Source of the DNA: Algibacillus agarilyticus
GTDB lineage: Bacteria > Pseudomonadota > Gammaproteobacteria > Enterobacterales > Alteromonadaceae
Direction: 5' to 3'
NCBI RefSeq assembly: GCF_003286125.1
Contig: NZ_QMED01000005.1
Coordinates: 1 to 64,000 of the forward strand
DNA length: 64,000 nucleotides
Part shown: one piece after another, positions 33,901 through 42,308 of the stretch
How the letters are laid out: each line of letters opens with the position of its first letter
Numbering within the stretch: the stretch's first letter is position 1
Program-made: the position numbers and the translations under genes
The notes under the pieces: generated by a model
Seen by the model: the letters and a program-made list of their open reading frames with translations, nothing else
The model's database searches: none
Told to the model about the DNA's origin: nothing

Positions 33901-34996
33901 AAAACAAGCTTGGGCAACACGCTATGCCAAAGGCCCAGATGAAGGCCGATTAACCATCACAACAAACGGTTATGTAGGTCAAGGCGGACGCGTTAAATAC
34001 CCTGCCGGTGGTAACACAACCAGTCATAGTGGTGCCCATTGGGAAACAGACATTAACGTATCGGCAGAGAATTTATACCTCGCTTATTGGATAAAGTTAG
34101 ATTCAAATTTTCAATGCGTTAAAGGCGGTAAACTCCCCGGTTTAGCGGGTTCAGAAAGCTTTCCATACGGCGATAACGACTGGACAGCCCGCTTAATGTG
34201 GCGAGAAGATTGTAAACTAGAATGGTATTTACACGATTTTGGCATGAACACACCACAAGGAACAGAACCCTATCGCGTACTTTGGGATGATTTTGGTACA
34301 CATGCCCAACTCATACCCGGCCAATGGCACCATATTGAGCTACGCGTAAAACTCAATACGCCAGGTGAGTTAAATGGCCGATTACAAGGATGGCTAGACG
34401 GCGAACTCGTATCAGATGACTGGGAAAACTCAGGTATTAGAGCCGCAGGTAACAACACCGTTAAAATAAATCAATTACTGTTCTCAACCTTCTTTGGTGG
34501 CTCAAGTGCTCCGGCATCGCAGTGGCAACCAACACAAGATGTATATGCCACCTTTGATGAGTTCAGTGTGTCGACTTCACGCATTGGCGTTAACTCAACC
34601 ACCGAAAATGGCACAACAGACGATACCAATACAGGCTCAAATGAGACTAACAACGGTGATAACACAGATAACGGCACAAATAACGAAGAAACCGAAACGA
34701 ACAACGGCAATGCCTGTATACAATACACAGGTAAAGGCCTTGATGAGCTAACACTCAACGAGGCGCATTGCGTAAAAGTGGCAGACGGACTCTTAAATAA
34801 AGAAATCTCAATAGCCGACAGTGATGAAAATTCTTCATGCGACATCAGAGGTTCGGCCCATTCAGCAGACGGAACGGGCGCTAGAATTATTGATGGTAAC
34901 TGGGAAAAAATAAGTGGCGGTTGGACAGGTACTATCATTAACTTTGATATATCGAATGATTGCCCATATTTAAAGTTACGCGTTAGACCGCTTTAA
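30980..34996 (+). CDS. Secreted GH9 glucanase fused to a PL14-like domain
   Basis: 1338 residues. Signal peptide about 1-29. Residues 33-125 are the Ig-like CelD_N domain (VNQHGYLPGQPKHAVYVG). GH9 catalytic domain about 130-630: GGHQDAGDYGGYVVNG holds the two catalytic aspartates, EPHHRFWLKA the conserved histidine region, and SSNEITVNWNANLAAVV the acid glutamate. Then FN3 (about 640-730), a beta-rich module of unknown type (735-840), a GGGET linker (842-950), and a concanavalin-like module (955-1195) with VKGGKLPGLAGSES and WTARLMWRED, matching the polysaccharide-lyase-14 pattern. The last 95 residues (ACIQYTGKGLDEL...) are unknown. GH9 enzymes cut beta-1,4-glucan or mixed-linkage glucan. 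The second module may cut or bind a uronan. Confidence 0.85.
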   Translation: MTKYTKKQFQLYLPLVLTAGLSVVSPISTAEVKPINKVRVNQHGYLPGQPKHAVYVGAAGTQWQLKNSAGTTVASGVTTPYGNDNASGDTVSHIDFSNVSTIGNGFYINAGAGSSYPFKISDYTYTYMKEDAMMYFYHQRFGHAVDAQYVGEEFARPAGHFDTNLVCDDDLAADWPASSQCNYSLDVRGGHQDAGDYGGYVVNGGYYNWLLQYMYEANNNVYVDGSLRIPENSNGIPDILDEARIELDFIMRMQVPQSKSPYPGMIHHKKSYQAWAPFPLAPADDNGIYWGGEQAKRTIKPVSTSATLNGAAVMAQAARLWQSFPNALPFDDQTEPYHATLIKNAEIAWDAAVANPDLYASTDASKGSGPYNDTNLADEFYWAAVELYLTTQKVKYKDFFVSSPLFAKYRSFDWQEVQVAGNLSLLLHKQNNGLTATQNAQLENNLKTLTDGFISTINTEGYMSPYAPKASSPSGGSCSGSYSYQWGSTGSFVLSHAVQLTAAHRALGDKKYLDAITRTMDHVLGVNALDRAYMTGYGENPTTEPHHRFWLKAKGNPVTEPGAAVSVPYPAAMAGGPQNDFVEDGTSGPETNGTPCAAPAKSYADHWNNYSSNEITVNWNANLAAVVSYIEEQIPAPADTLAPSKPANVQAVATSGSSIEINWPTVIDNAQVREYLIYMKPNNGDYQLYATTLFNTWSFVPLAPETEYCFQIVAKDFNGLASAKSDEVCETTLAATAYEIYYQPDNTAMSDYVGTGAINQPEAPTTILGNGWYHYAFHQDPSYDFHFSMPNYGSPERFSPDGSGSNWRIQASAFSDEGTIWLTADKVFHNAPPSLTPLSEGGETGGGETGGGETGGGETGGGETGGGETGGGETGGGETGGGETGGGETGGGETGGGETGGGETGGGETGGGETGGGETGGGETGGGETGGGETGGGETGGGETGGETGGETANRIYENGFETMSLGLANDRAVKQAWATRYAKGPDEGRLTITTNGYVGQGGRVKYPAGGNTTSHSGAHWETDINVSAENLYLAYWIKLDSNFQCVKGGKLPGLAGSESFPYGDNDWTARLMWREDCKLEWYLHDFGMNTPQGTEPYRVLWDDFGTHAQLIPGQWHHIELRVKLNTPGELNGRLQGWLDGELVSDDWENSGIRAAGNNTVKINQLLFSTFFGGSSAPASQWQPTQDVYATFDEFSVSTSRIGVNSTTENGTTDDTNTGSNETNNGDNTDNGTNNEETETNNGNACIQYTGKGLDELTLNEAHCVKVADGLLNKEISIADSDENSSCDIRGSAHSADGTGARIIDGNWEKISGGWTGTIINFDISNDCPYLKLRVRPL
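33501..33833 (+). repeat. 15-base tandem repeat coding the GGGET linker
   Basis: About 22 units of GGNGGNGGNGAAACN encode Gly-Gly-Gly-Glu-Thr in tandem. Nearly all variation is at third codon positions (GGC/GGT, ACC/ACA/ACT), so the peptide is constant while the DNA has drifted, and the last units are shortened to GGET. The result is an acidic flexible linker between two enzyme halves. Length variation between strains is expected at such a tract. Confidence 0.95.
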
Positions 34997-35037
34997 ATGA
35001 TCAATTAACATAAAGCGTTTAATTAATCACAATAACC

Positions 35038-35070
35038 AATGCCGTTTGTTACAACAAACGGCATTTTTTT
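35038..35070. terminator. Terminator after the GH9 gene
   Basis: AATGCCGTTTGTT and AACAAACGGCATT form a 13-base stem with a two-base loop, followed by seven T on the plus strand, 42 bases after the stop codon. A strong rho-independent terminator. Confidence 0.9.
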
Positions 35071-35216
35071 ACTAACAACCCAATAAAAAATTAAACCCTT
35101 CACCCCGTGCAACGACACTATGCCTAATAACAAATGGCATAAAGGGCACAGTTAGCTTGCTTGATTTTTGTTGGATTTCGCACCTCAACCAAACCGACCA
35201 ACGGGTCGATAACCTA

Positions 35217-35259
35217 AAGTAGGTTGGCGCTAAGGAACGAAGCCCAACGTCACGCATAA
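35217..35259. repeat. GTAGGTTGG-type dispersed repeat, copy 1
   Basis: AAGTAGGTTGGCGCTAAGGA and GAAGCCCAACGTCACGC contain the inverted pair GTTGG/CCAAC. A diverged copy lies at 39578-39620. Similar sequences with GTTGGG...CCCAAC arms are scattered in many bacterial genomes. The remaining intergenic DNA up to 35513 shows nothing else. Confidence 0.6.
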
Positions 35260-35513
35260 ATTCCGGAGATCAGGTCTTTATTATTGATTTTTAGTTTGTC
35301 GCAGGTTTATAAAAGTTTACCTAAGTAAGGTCATTCTACAAACAAGCCCGTATGGCGATCAATAATCAAATGGCTGGGCGAATAATATCGAACAACCTTG
35401 TTAAAATCAGTGATTAAAAGCGGTGGCGGCCCTTTTAATTTAGGCGGTATTATTAAGCAGCAAATGTACTTTTGAACTATGGTTAGTTATAACGTAAATC
35501 ATAGGCATCAAGC

Positions 35514-36370
35514 ATGAAAAAGCGATGGATTTTAGCTCTTTCTCTGTTCTGCCCTTGGGCATTAAGTAACACCCTTTATACGATACAAGCCAGCTTTGAT
35601 GTTGAAACCACCACAACCTACGAATACCAAGTTTTAAAACTCGCTTTAAAAAATACAACAGATGAATATGGTCAATTTCAACTCAATGTAACCCCAACCC
35701 CTGTGCCAACCACACGGTATTTAATCGAAGCGAATTCAGATAATATTCATAATTTTATTTTTGTCGATTCTGTCAATAAAGAAAAATTAGCCGAGCTAGC
35801 TTATGCTAAATTTCCTGTATTGCTGGGTATCATCGGTTATCGCGTGTCATTAGTCTCTCAAGATTTAAAACAACGAGGTTATACCATTGCCAATAAAGCC
35901 GATCTCATGAACATAGCTATGGTGCAAGGTAAAGGTTGGTTAGATGGTGATATTTTAACTGACAACGGGTTTACATTGCATACCGGTAAAAATACCGAAG
36001 GGTTGTTTTATATGGTTGCCAATGAAAGAGCCCATTTTTTCCCAATTGGAGCAAATCAAATTGATTCAGCGTTAAACACTTTAGCCATGTGCCCGGTTTA
36101 GCTATCGACGATCAAGTTGTAATTTATTATCCGCTGCCTCGGTATTTCTTTATGAATAAAGACAAAAAAAAGGAAATGGCTCGTATCGAAAAAGGCTTAA
36201 TTGCTGCTTATAAGGATGGCAGTCTCATTAAACTTTGGCATAAACATTTTGACGCGCCTTTAGCGAAAATCCACTTAAAACAACGTACGCTGTATAAATT
36301 CAAAAATAAATTTATTGAAGGTATCGATCCATCGTATGAGCAATATATTTACAACCCTTATTTAGAGTAA
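35514..36370 (+). pseudogene. Solute-binding-protein-like gene with a frameshift
   Basis: The first frame (ATG 35514 to TAG 36101) encodes a signal peptide (MKKRWILALSLFCPWALS) and an N-terminal periplasmic-binding-protein-like region. A second frame, offset by two bases, continues from about 36080 to 36370 with PGLAIDDQVVIYYPLPRYFF and a typical C-terminal end. The break lies near TTAGCCATGTGCCC. Joined, the product (about 285 residues) matches the length and pattern of the intact gene at 54936-55793 (YPSAYYFYVHKD versus YPLPRYFFMNKD). It is a fresh pseudogene, a sequencing error, or less likely a programmed shift. The family resembles amino-acid-type (family 3) binding proteins acting without a transporter nearby. 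Confidence 0.7.
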
Positions 36371-36433
36371 AAATGCGTCCAAAGTAATAATCAGTGACAA
36401 CGTTTAAAACGAATTTTTTATTAAAAATTAAAA

Positions 36434-36452
36434 CCACGTCCTTTGGGCGTGG
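36434..36452 (+). terminator. Hairpin after the frameshifted gene
   Basis: CCACGTCC and GGGCGTGG form a stem (one G-T pair) around a short loop, 64 bases after the stop. It is followed by ATATTT, so it is a weak terminator candidate. Confidence 0.4.
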
Positions 36453-36516
36453 ATATTTACTTCTCTACCCAATCAAAACGTCTAATCTTTAGCGGCCTAT
36501 TATTAGCTAACGTGAA

Positions 36517-36788
36517 TATAGTCTTCTCGCTCAGGTTTTATGGTTCATTGTCAGCGCTTACTCTCGACTTTGGCTCCTGCGTCGTTCTAACACCTAAATC
36601 CATTTAGGCGGCCCCAATCACATAATAGAGCATATGCTCATGGGGTCTCGAAGCTTGCCTGCATGGATGCAGGTAAGGGGCGAGAGCAGGACGCGGTAGC
36701 TTTGACGGCTTTGCTTACATGGATGTAAGTACTTCGGTTTCGTCTGGAGCGAGAAACCAGCCCCTAAAACCCGATCGCTTTGACTATA
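36517..36788 (+). mobile_element. TATAGTC-type MITE, copy D (longest)
   Basis: 272 bases, the most complete of four copies. Ends TATAGTCTTCTCGCTCAGG and CGATCGCTTTGACTATA are imperfect inverted repeats. Internal palindromes are AAATCCATTTAGG, GAGCATATGCTC, CCTGCATGGATGCAGG and CTTACATGGATGTAAG. No frame codes. Copies A, B and C can be derived from it by internal loss or interruption. Confidence 0.8.
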
Positions 36789-36902
36789 AAGCGCATATCT
36801 ATTTCTTGTTGGTCATTATCATAAACGGATCGCGATAGTCGTATGCAGCGTAATAAAATCACGCCGCTGATATAAGGAATACGGTATTGAGTTGTTTAAA
36901 CC

Positions 36903-38171
36903 TTATTCATTTACTTGTTTGACTAATTTTTTATTTTCTTGTTGAATGCGCTTACGTTGCGCTTCAGACAAACCGTATTGATAGTGTTGAGCCGGGGTAT
37001 ATTTTATAAAATGATTTTTCATATTGGGATCATGAACATCTCGACTCAGATCAGCATCAAATCGAGTTAATACCGAGTGATTCGCCTTCCAGTTTACCGC
37101 CGCATTAGTAAAATGCGAAATGCCCCACGTTATGCCCCTGCCATCTTTTGTATCGGTAAATGCATCGGGTACATAAGGCCCTGCGGCTACCGGCATCATT
37201 TCAACATGAGCTTGAACATCAAAATTAACCCAGTCTTGCGCATATTGTATGGTGTTTTTTTCAGTACCATCTTTAATAACAAAAGCGGCAACCCCTTCTT
37301 TAAAAGGAAAAAGTGTCGTTTCATGCCCTGAATTAATTACCGGATTTAACGGGTGTTTAACAAAAGGACCAAACGGGTTATCCGCAATGGCTAACCCTTG
37401 CATTCTGACAATTGAAGGTTGAATATTTTTACGTTGATCAAAATCAGATTTGTAGTAGATATAAATTTTACCATTATGCACCAGCGGGTAAGGATCATGT
37501 ACCGAGTATTGATCCCATTCACCAGGCTTTCCATTGTCGATAATCACTTTATTGTAAGGCGTCCACGGGCCATCGGGGCTATCAGCATAAGAAAGCGCAA
37601 CCGGGCAATCATCGCCTCTTAGGCCGCTAATTTCACTAAACGCTTGGTAATATAAATAATATTTACCTTGCCACTTTAAAATATCCGTTGTCGTTACCGC
37701 ACGCCAACCTAACGCCGGCTTAGCTTGACGAGGCACGGCAACACCTTGCTCTTGCCAAGTAAAACCATCAACCGAAGTGGCATACCATATTTCGCCTAAA
37801 TCCCAATCACTTGATGCAATGGTTGCTGTCGCTTTTCTCGCATCACCAATAGGAGGTGTCTTAGTATGTCGGTATGTGTACCAAACATAATATTGGCCAT
37901 TTTCAAAAATAACCTTTGAGGGATCACGACGTGAAATAGTACCGTCACCATCGTTGTAGTTAAAACCTTTTAATTTTGTATATTTAAACTGACTATACAA
38001 CTCGTTAGATTCAGGTCTAATGGAATTATATTGGGTGTAATTACGCTTAATTGCACGGCTTAAAGGTTGGTTTGGGGCTTGCTCGGGGATCAAAAAAGGA
38101 AACGCAGGTTGAGCCTGCGAAGAACCCACTAACAACCCTAACATAGAGAGCATCACAACAATTTTACGCAT
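36903..38171 (-). CDS. GH117 alpha-1,3-neoagarooligosaccharide hydrolase, periplasmic
   Basis: 422 residues. Signal peptide about 1-20 (GLLVGSSQA). A helical N-terminal arm with PLSRAIKRNYTQYNS precedes the five-bladed beta-propeller. Diagnostic stretches include NDGDGTISRRDPSKVIFENG, YYVWYTYRHT, STDWDL-like SSDWDLGEIWYATS, GWRAVTTTDILKW, SVHDPYPLVHNGKIYIYYKS and INSGHETTLFPF. These match GH117 almost throughout. The enzyme releases 3,6-anhydro-L-galactose from the non-reducing end of neoagarooligosaccharides, so it completes what GH86 begins. AAGG precedes the ATG. It is 117 bases downstream of galM on the same strand. Confidence 0.93.
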   Translation of the reverse strand: MRKIVVMLSMLGLLVGSSQAQPAFPFLIPEQAPNQPLSRAIKRNYTQYNSIRPESNELYSQFKYTKLKGFNYNDGDGTISRRDPSKVIFENGQYYVWYTYRHTKTPPIGDARKATATIASSDWDLGEIWYATSVDGFTWQEQGVAVPRQAKPALGWRAVTTTDILKWQGKYYLYYQAFSEISGLRGDDCPVALSYADSPDGPWTPYNKVIIDNGKPGEWDQYSVHDPYPLVHNGKIYIYYKSDFDQRKNIQPSIVRMQGLAIADNPFGPFVKHPLNPVINSGHETTLFPFKEGVAAFVIKDGTEKNTIQYAQDWVNFDVQAHVEMMPVAAGPYVPDAFTDTKDGRGITWGISHFTNAAVNWKANHSVLTRFDADLSRDVHDPNMKNHFIKYTPAQHYQYGLSEAQRKRIQQENKKLVKQVNE

Positions 38172-38259
38172 GAGATTAACCTTGCTTATTATTCATATAA
38201 AAACAGGCTCATTGCCGAGCCAAATTACTTTAAAGCGGCTTGGGCATTGCCCAATTAAC

Positions 38260-38284
38260 TTGGGTATAAGCTACTTATACCCAA
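38260..38284. repeat. Minimal TATACCC palindrome between galM and GH117
   Basis: TTGGGTATAAG and CTTATACCCAA flank CTA as a perfect 11-base hairpin three bases past the galM stop. It looks like the two ends of the TATACCCAAGT MITE joined with the interior lost. Read from galM it could act as a transcription pause or terminator before the GH117 gene. Confidence 0.6.
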
Positions 38285-38287
38285 TAA

Positions 38288-39418
38288 TTACCAGCTAAAT
38301 TCAAACACCGTGGTTTCGTCATAAACGTGTCCCGGCTCTAAATACGTTCGCGGCGAACCCTTAATATTAGGTCCATTGGGGTATTTCGATGTTTCAAAAC
38401 AAAACGCTTTAAACTGACCATATTGCAAACCGTCTTCACGGGCTAATTTGTCTGAGGTATAACGGCCTGTATACAACAATGCCCCAGGCTCGGTTGTTGA
38501 TACCACTAATTGTCGACCCGACTGTAGATCGCGAATCGTCGCAACTTGATTAAGCGTTGCGTTAGGGTTATCAAAAACATAATAATGCTCAAACCCCATT
38601 TTTAACGTTTTGAAGGCGTTTGCGAGTAATTTACTTTGGTTAAAATCGGCAGCGGTACCTTGCACTTTGGTTAACTTACCATCGGGTATATGGGTATTGT
38701 CGGGCGTTAAATAAGAGTCACTATTTATTTGCACATGATGGTTAAGCACATTTTCAGTAAAACCATTCAAATTAAAATATGCATGGTGTGTTAATGAAAG
38801 CGGCGTTTTTTTATTAGTACTGGCCAAGTAACGAATTTTAATTTGATTTTGATTGGTTAATCGATATTCAACATCTAATTTAAGTTCACCTGGGTAACCC
38901 TCTTCACCGTCTTTGCTTATTATTGCCAAGATTAACACGGCGGCATCTGGCTCTTGATAGGCTTTTTTAACTTGCCAAATACGCTTATCAAAACCTAATT
39001 GGCCACCATGTAAATGATGGGGTGGCATATTTTGCGATAATTGATGCGTTTTACCATCGAGTTCAAATTGACCATTTTTTAAAACGGAAGCATATCGACC
39101 CACAATACCCCCAAAGTAAGGATTATTGCTTTGATATTCCTCACTCAAATAGCTCGAGAATTGATTAAATCCGGCGGTAATCTCGGCTGTTTTGCCATGT
39201 TTATCGGGCACCATTAGCGAGGTCATCGTTGCCCCATAATTAGTGATTTTTACCTGCATGCCATGTTTGTTTTTTAGGGTAAACAACGTAACCGGTTGCC
39301 CTTGGTGTTGTGCAAAATGTTCACTTTGAATTGAGACCGCATAAGCACAATTACTTACAAGCCCCAAGGCTAAAATAAAGAGTGGCATCATCGCTTTAAC
39401 AAACCATATTTTTATCAT
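38288..39418 (-). CDS. galM: Aldose 1-epimerase, exported
   Basis: 376 residues, with signal peptide about 1-27 (ALGLVSNCAYA), so it acts in the periplasm, unlike E. coli GalM. The galactose mutarotase beta-sandwich is marked by TNYGATMTSLMVPDKHGK, GGIVGRYASVLKNGQF, SLTHHAYFNLNG (catalytic His) and KAFCFETSKYPNGPN (catalytic Glu). It interconverts alpha and beta galactose released from agar. GGAA lies before the ATG. It is the first gene of a probable two-gene unit with GH117. Confidence 0.93.
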   Translation of the reverse strand: MIKIWFVKAMMPLFILALGLVSNCAYAVSIQSEHFAQHQGQPVTLFTLKNKHGMQVKITNYGATMTSLMVPDKHGKTAEITAGFNQFSSYLSEEYQSNNPYFGGIVGRYASVLKNGQFELDGKTHQLSQNMPPHHLHGGQLGFDKRIWQVKKAYQEPDAAVLILAIISKDGEEGYPGELKLDVEYRLTNQNQIKIRYLASTNKKTPLSLTHHAYFNLNGFTENVLNHHVQINSDSYLTPDNTHIPDGKLTKVQGTAADFNQSKLLANAFKTLKMGFEHYYVFDNPNATLNQVATIRDLQSGRQLVVSTTEPGALLYTGRYTSDKLAREDGLQYGQFKAFCFETSKYPNGPNIKGSPRTYLEPGHVYDETTVFEFSW

Positions 39419-39577
39419 TTAAAATTCCAAAATAGTTTTTTGATTTATTGCGAATTAAATATAAAGCAATACACTTAAATGTAAATACTGGTTAACAATT
39501 AATTAGATATTGTTAACCATTTTGTAAAATATCAAATATTTGAAAGACATGCATATCCCTGACAGGGTAATAATCAA

Positions 39578-39620
39578 AAGTAGGTTAGCGCGGTGGAACG
39601 AAGGCCAACATCACGCCTAC
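39578..39620. repeat. GTAGGTTGG-type dispersed repeat, copy 2
   Basis: AAGTAGGTTAGCGCGGTGGA and GAAGGCCAACATCACGCC match 35217-35259 with a few changes. It lies in the gap between galM and the CadC-like gene. Confidence 0.5.
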
Positions 39621-39699
39621 AAATCGAGAAGAACAGGAATATCTAAACTCATGATATTACTGTTTTTTTAGGCGAGTTTTCATCGCCATTCTATTGTTT

Positions 39700-39892
39700 T
39701 AGTAGGGTATGGTGAACTTGCGAATCGCGCGATTTTACTTTGTTTGCATACAGTGAACGTAAGTACTTAGGATTTGTCGGGAGCAAAATTCTGTTTATTA
39801 ATTTAAAAGGGAATACCATTCCTGCATTAATACGCCTAGAATTAAAATCGCTTAAGGGCTCTGAACGAGCACCTTGAAGTGACTTGGATATA
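39700..39892. mobile_element. Fragments of both MITE families
   Basis: Around 39740-39793 ACTTTGTTTGCATACAGTGA and GTAAGTACTTAGGATTTGTC resemble the right-hand half of the TATAGTC MITE, strongly diverged. From 39797 (TTATTAATTTAAAAGGG) to 39892 (TTGAAGTGACTTGGATATA) is a right-end fragment of the TATACCCAAGT MITE at 8439-8747, with about 80% identity by eye. No left end is present. Confidence 0.6.
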
Positions 39893-39936
39893 GCAGCTAG
39901 CGCCTGTTTAATAAAAAGTGTTTAATTTAAGCTTGG

Positions 39937-42057
39937 TTAGTGCGTGTTCTCGAGTGAGATGATGTTTTTTTCTTTAATACTATTTTGATTACTGAGAGCA
40001 CCATAGTGTGGATGAATGGATGAAATCCAACCTTTAATTTGCGGTGCTTGTAGATAAATAGAATGTTTTTGCAGATTAAAATTAACATAAAACCATTGAG
40101 CTTGAGCGCTGTCTTCTGGTGAATAGTAAATACCTTGATCATCAAATGAAAATAAAGTCGAGTTTTTAGGAATATCCTCATTTATTTTTACGGCTTCGAT
40201 GTTATCTAAGTTTATTTGCCATACACCTTGCTCATCCTGCTTTTGAAAGTAAGTTTTCCCACCTTGACCCCATGCCCAGACTAAATTATCTATAATTTTT
40301 TTATCCGTTAATGTATTCCCTAGCGGCCGTTGCCAAAGTGATTTAATGTCGTTTTCGATTTTAATATACGTTAAGGTATTTCGTTCAGCTGAGAATGAAA
40401 TAGGGTAATGATTCGGTGAGTTTTCAAGTAATGTTTCACTTTGGGTTAATAATGAAAATAAACTTGAATGGCTCGAAAATTTGACGAGTAAATGATCCTG
40501 ACCTTGTGCCCAGTTTATATTTTCAATTTTCCTATCATCTTCATAATGACTGAGTTGTTGCTCTGATCCTTGGGTGTTTTGCCAAATTTGATCACTGCCA
40601 CTTCTATTTGATACAAATACAAAGCTGTTTCCTTTGTGAGTAAATATCCCATTGCGATCTGTGTATGTACTTCTAGTGAGCTGTTCATCTTTATTCGGTG
40701 GGTTAATGCGCCAAATATCATAATTTTCTTTTTCTTGCGTGATATAAATTTTTGATGCATCCGTACTAAACCGTGGACGGTGTAAGCTATTTTCGGTTAA
40801 GTAATGAATGGTTTGTTCTTCGCCTTTTAACGAGTATAGGCTCATTTTATTATTCGTTAGCAATAATAAATGTTCATTATTTGGATGCCAGCTTAAATCG
40901 GTAATGTGAGAGTCGATTTGCCACTCATAGTTAATAACTTCTGATGAAGGGTCTGTCACGTTTACGATTTGGATAGTTGTATTATGCGTATCAATAATAG
41001 CGCGCGCTAAAATGTTGCCTTTTTGCTGCACAAATTTCACATTTTCTGTATTGGGTAAGGCTGCCAATGTATTTTGGCTGATATCAAATTGGAATAACTG
41101 ATATGAATGGCTTTGCTTTTTAGCGGCTAGTAACAAAAGATGTTCGTTTTGCCAGGTTATGCTTGATAAGTCATAAGGCGAAAAAGGTAAATTATGGGCT
41201 TTATGTTTACTAAGCTGTGTTACAAAGTCGAACTCAAAAATAGATAATTCTGTTTCTTGATTATTGGCTTTTGATATAGCGAGACTTCTTCCATCGGGGG
41301 ACCAGTTCAAATGGTTCCAAGGGTGTTCACTTTCGGTGATGATCCACTCTTCCCGTTGGGCATTAACAATCACTAATTGATACACGAATTGTTTCTTTTT
41401 TACATAAGCAATATGACTACCGTTAGGGTTGGGTTCAGCATAATACTCATAACCATCTGCTGAAGTTAAGGGTGTTATTTTATTGAATAGCAAGGGAGAG
41501 TTTTGTTGAAGCGATATTATAAACTGACTAATAAAAGCCACAACTGTCATTATGGCTAAACAAGTCCCTATAATCATTTTAATATTGACTAAACGGGGCT
41601 TACTCAAGGTATTAATCTGAGCAGGGGCGTTACTTATTATTACGTCACTGATTAAGGTATCTCTCGTTTCAGAATCTCTCGTTTCAGAATCACTTGGGTA
41701 TAACCCTTTTTCTACTTGAGTTGTATCATTTTTTAAAATGGGCGGGTGTAATAGTTGATAGCCTTTTTTAGAGTAATTAGCGATGTAAGGCTCTGCATTT
41801 TGTTCAGTTTTAAATACTTTTCGTAAAATAGAAATGCAACGCTGCGCAGACTGATTTGAGACAATGGTTCCTTGCCAAACATGAAGAATTAACTCGTCAA
41901 CACTAACTACTTTTTCATGATTTTGCGCTAAATAACAGAGCACCGCCATCACTTTAGGTTCTAACTTTATCGTTTCATTAGCGTACATTATTCTGTTTTG
42001 ACGGGGTAAGATGTGAAACTCACCAAGTGTAAATTCCGTATCAAGCGTTAATGCCAT
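39937..42057 (-). CDS. Membrane-bound CadC/ToxR-like regulator with a beta-propeller sensor
   Basis: 706 residues. Residues 1-105 are a winged helix of the OmpR/CadC type (MALTLDTEFTLGEFHI, LEPKVMAVLCYLAQNHEKVV, SNQSAQRCISILRKVFK, YIANYSKKGYQL). After an acidic linker, one membrane helix (about 172-195, IIGTCLAIMTVVAFISQFII) leads to a large periplasmic part of about 500 residues built of TolB/PD40-like repeats (HIAYVKKKQF, WNHLNWSPDGRSLAISK, DLSWHPNNEHLLLLTN, FVSNRSGSDQIWQ). It should bind DNA while tethered and sense an envelope ligand or protein. It is divergent from the esterase and serine-hydrolase genes at 42309-44741, the likely targets. Confidence 0.87.
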   Translation of the reverse strand: MALTLDTEFTLGEFHILPRQNRIMYANETIKLEPKVMAVLCYLAQNHEKVVSVDELILHVWQGTIVSNQSAQRCISILRKVFKTEQNAEPYIANYSKKGYQLLHPPILKNDTTQVEKGLYPSDSETRDSETRDTLISDVIISNAPAQINTLSKPRLVNIKMIIGTCLAIMTVVAFISQFIISLQQNSPLLFNKITPLTSADGYEYYAEPNPNGSHIAYVKKKQFVYQLVIVNAQREEWIITESEHPWNHLNWSPDGRSLAISKANNQETELSIFEFDFVTQLSKHKAHNLPFSPYDLSSITWQNEHLLLLAAKKQSHSYQLFQFDISQNTLAALPNTENVKFVQQKGNILARAIIDTHNTTIQIVNVTDPSSEVINYEWQIDSHITDLSWHPNNEHLLLLTNNKMSLYSLKGEEQTIHYLTENSLHRPRFSTDASKIYITQEKENYDIWRINPPNKDEQLTRSTYTDRNGIFTHKGNSFVFVSNRSGSDQIWQNTQGSEQQLSHYEDDRKIENINWAQGQDHLLVKFSSHSSLFSLLTQSETLLENSPNHYPISFSAERNTLTYIKIENDIKSLWQRPLGNTLTDKKIIDNLVWAWGQGGKTYFQKQDEQGVWQINLDNIEAVKINEDIPKNSTLFSFDDQGIYYSPEDSAQAQWFYVNFNLQKHSIYLQAPQIKGWISSIHPHYGALSNQNSIKEKNIISLENTH

Positions 42058-42308
42058 TAATGAGAACCTTATTTTATTGATCGGACAAGCAAGTTAAAGC
42101 ACTGAACATGCATTCATACAGTAAAAATTTATGCATGACAATAAATTAATACTTAACTCATTGTTATTTCTAATAAAATACATTCAATTATAAAAGCTAA
42201 AAAAATCATAATTGAACGATTTATTAACCATCAACAAACCATAAGGTTTTTTTGTACCCATTTCCGTACATTTATTTCAGCTAAAACAATAAATACAAAG
42301 GAATAAAA

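Noticed and set aside
33477-33920. Long His/Arg-rich and Ala/Lys-rich open frames on both strands of the GGGET tract
   Set aside because: They arise from the 15-base repeat read in other frames. The GH9 frame carries all the third-position variation, so it is the coding one.
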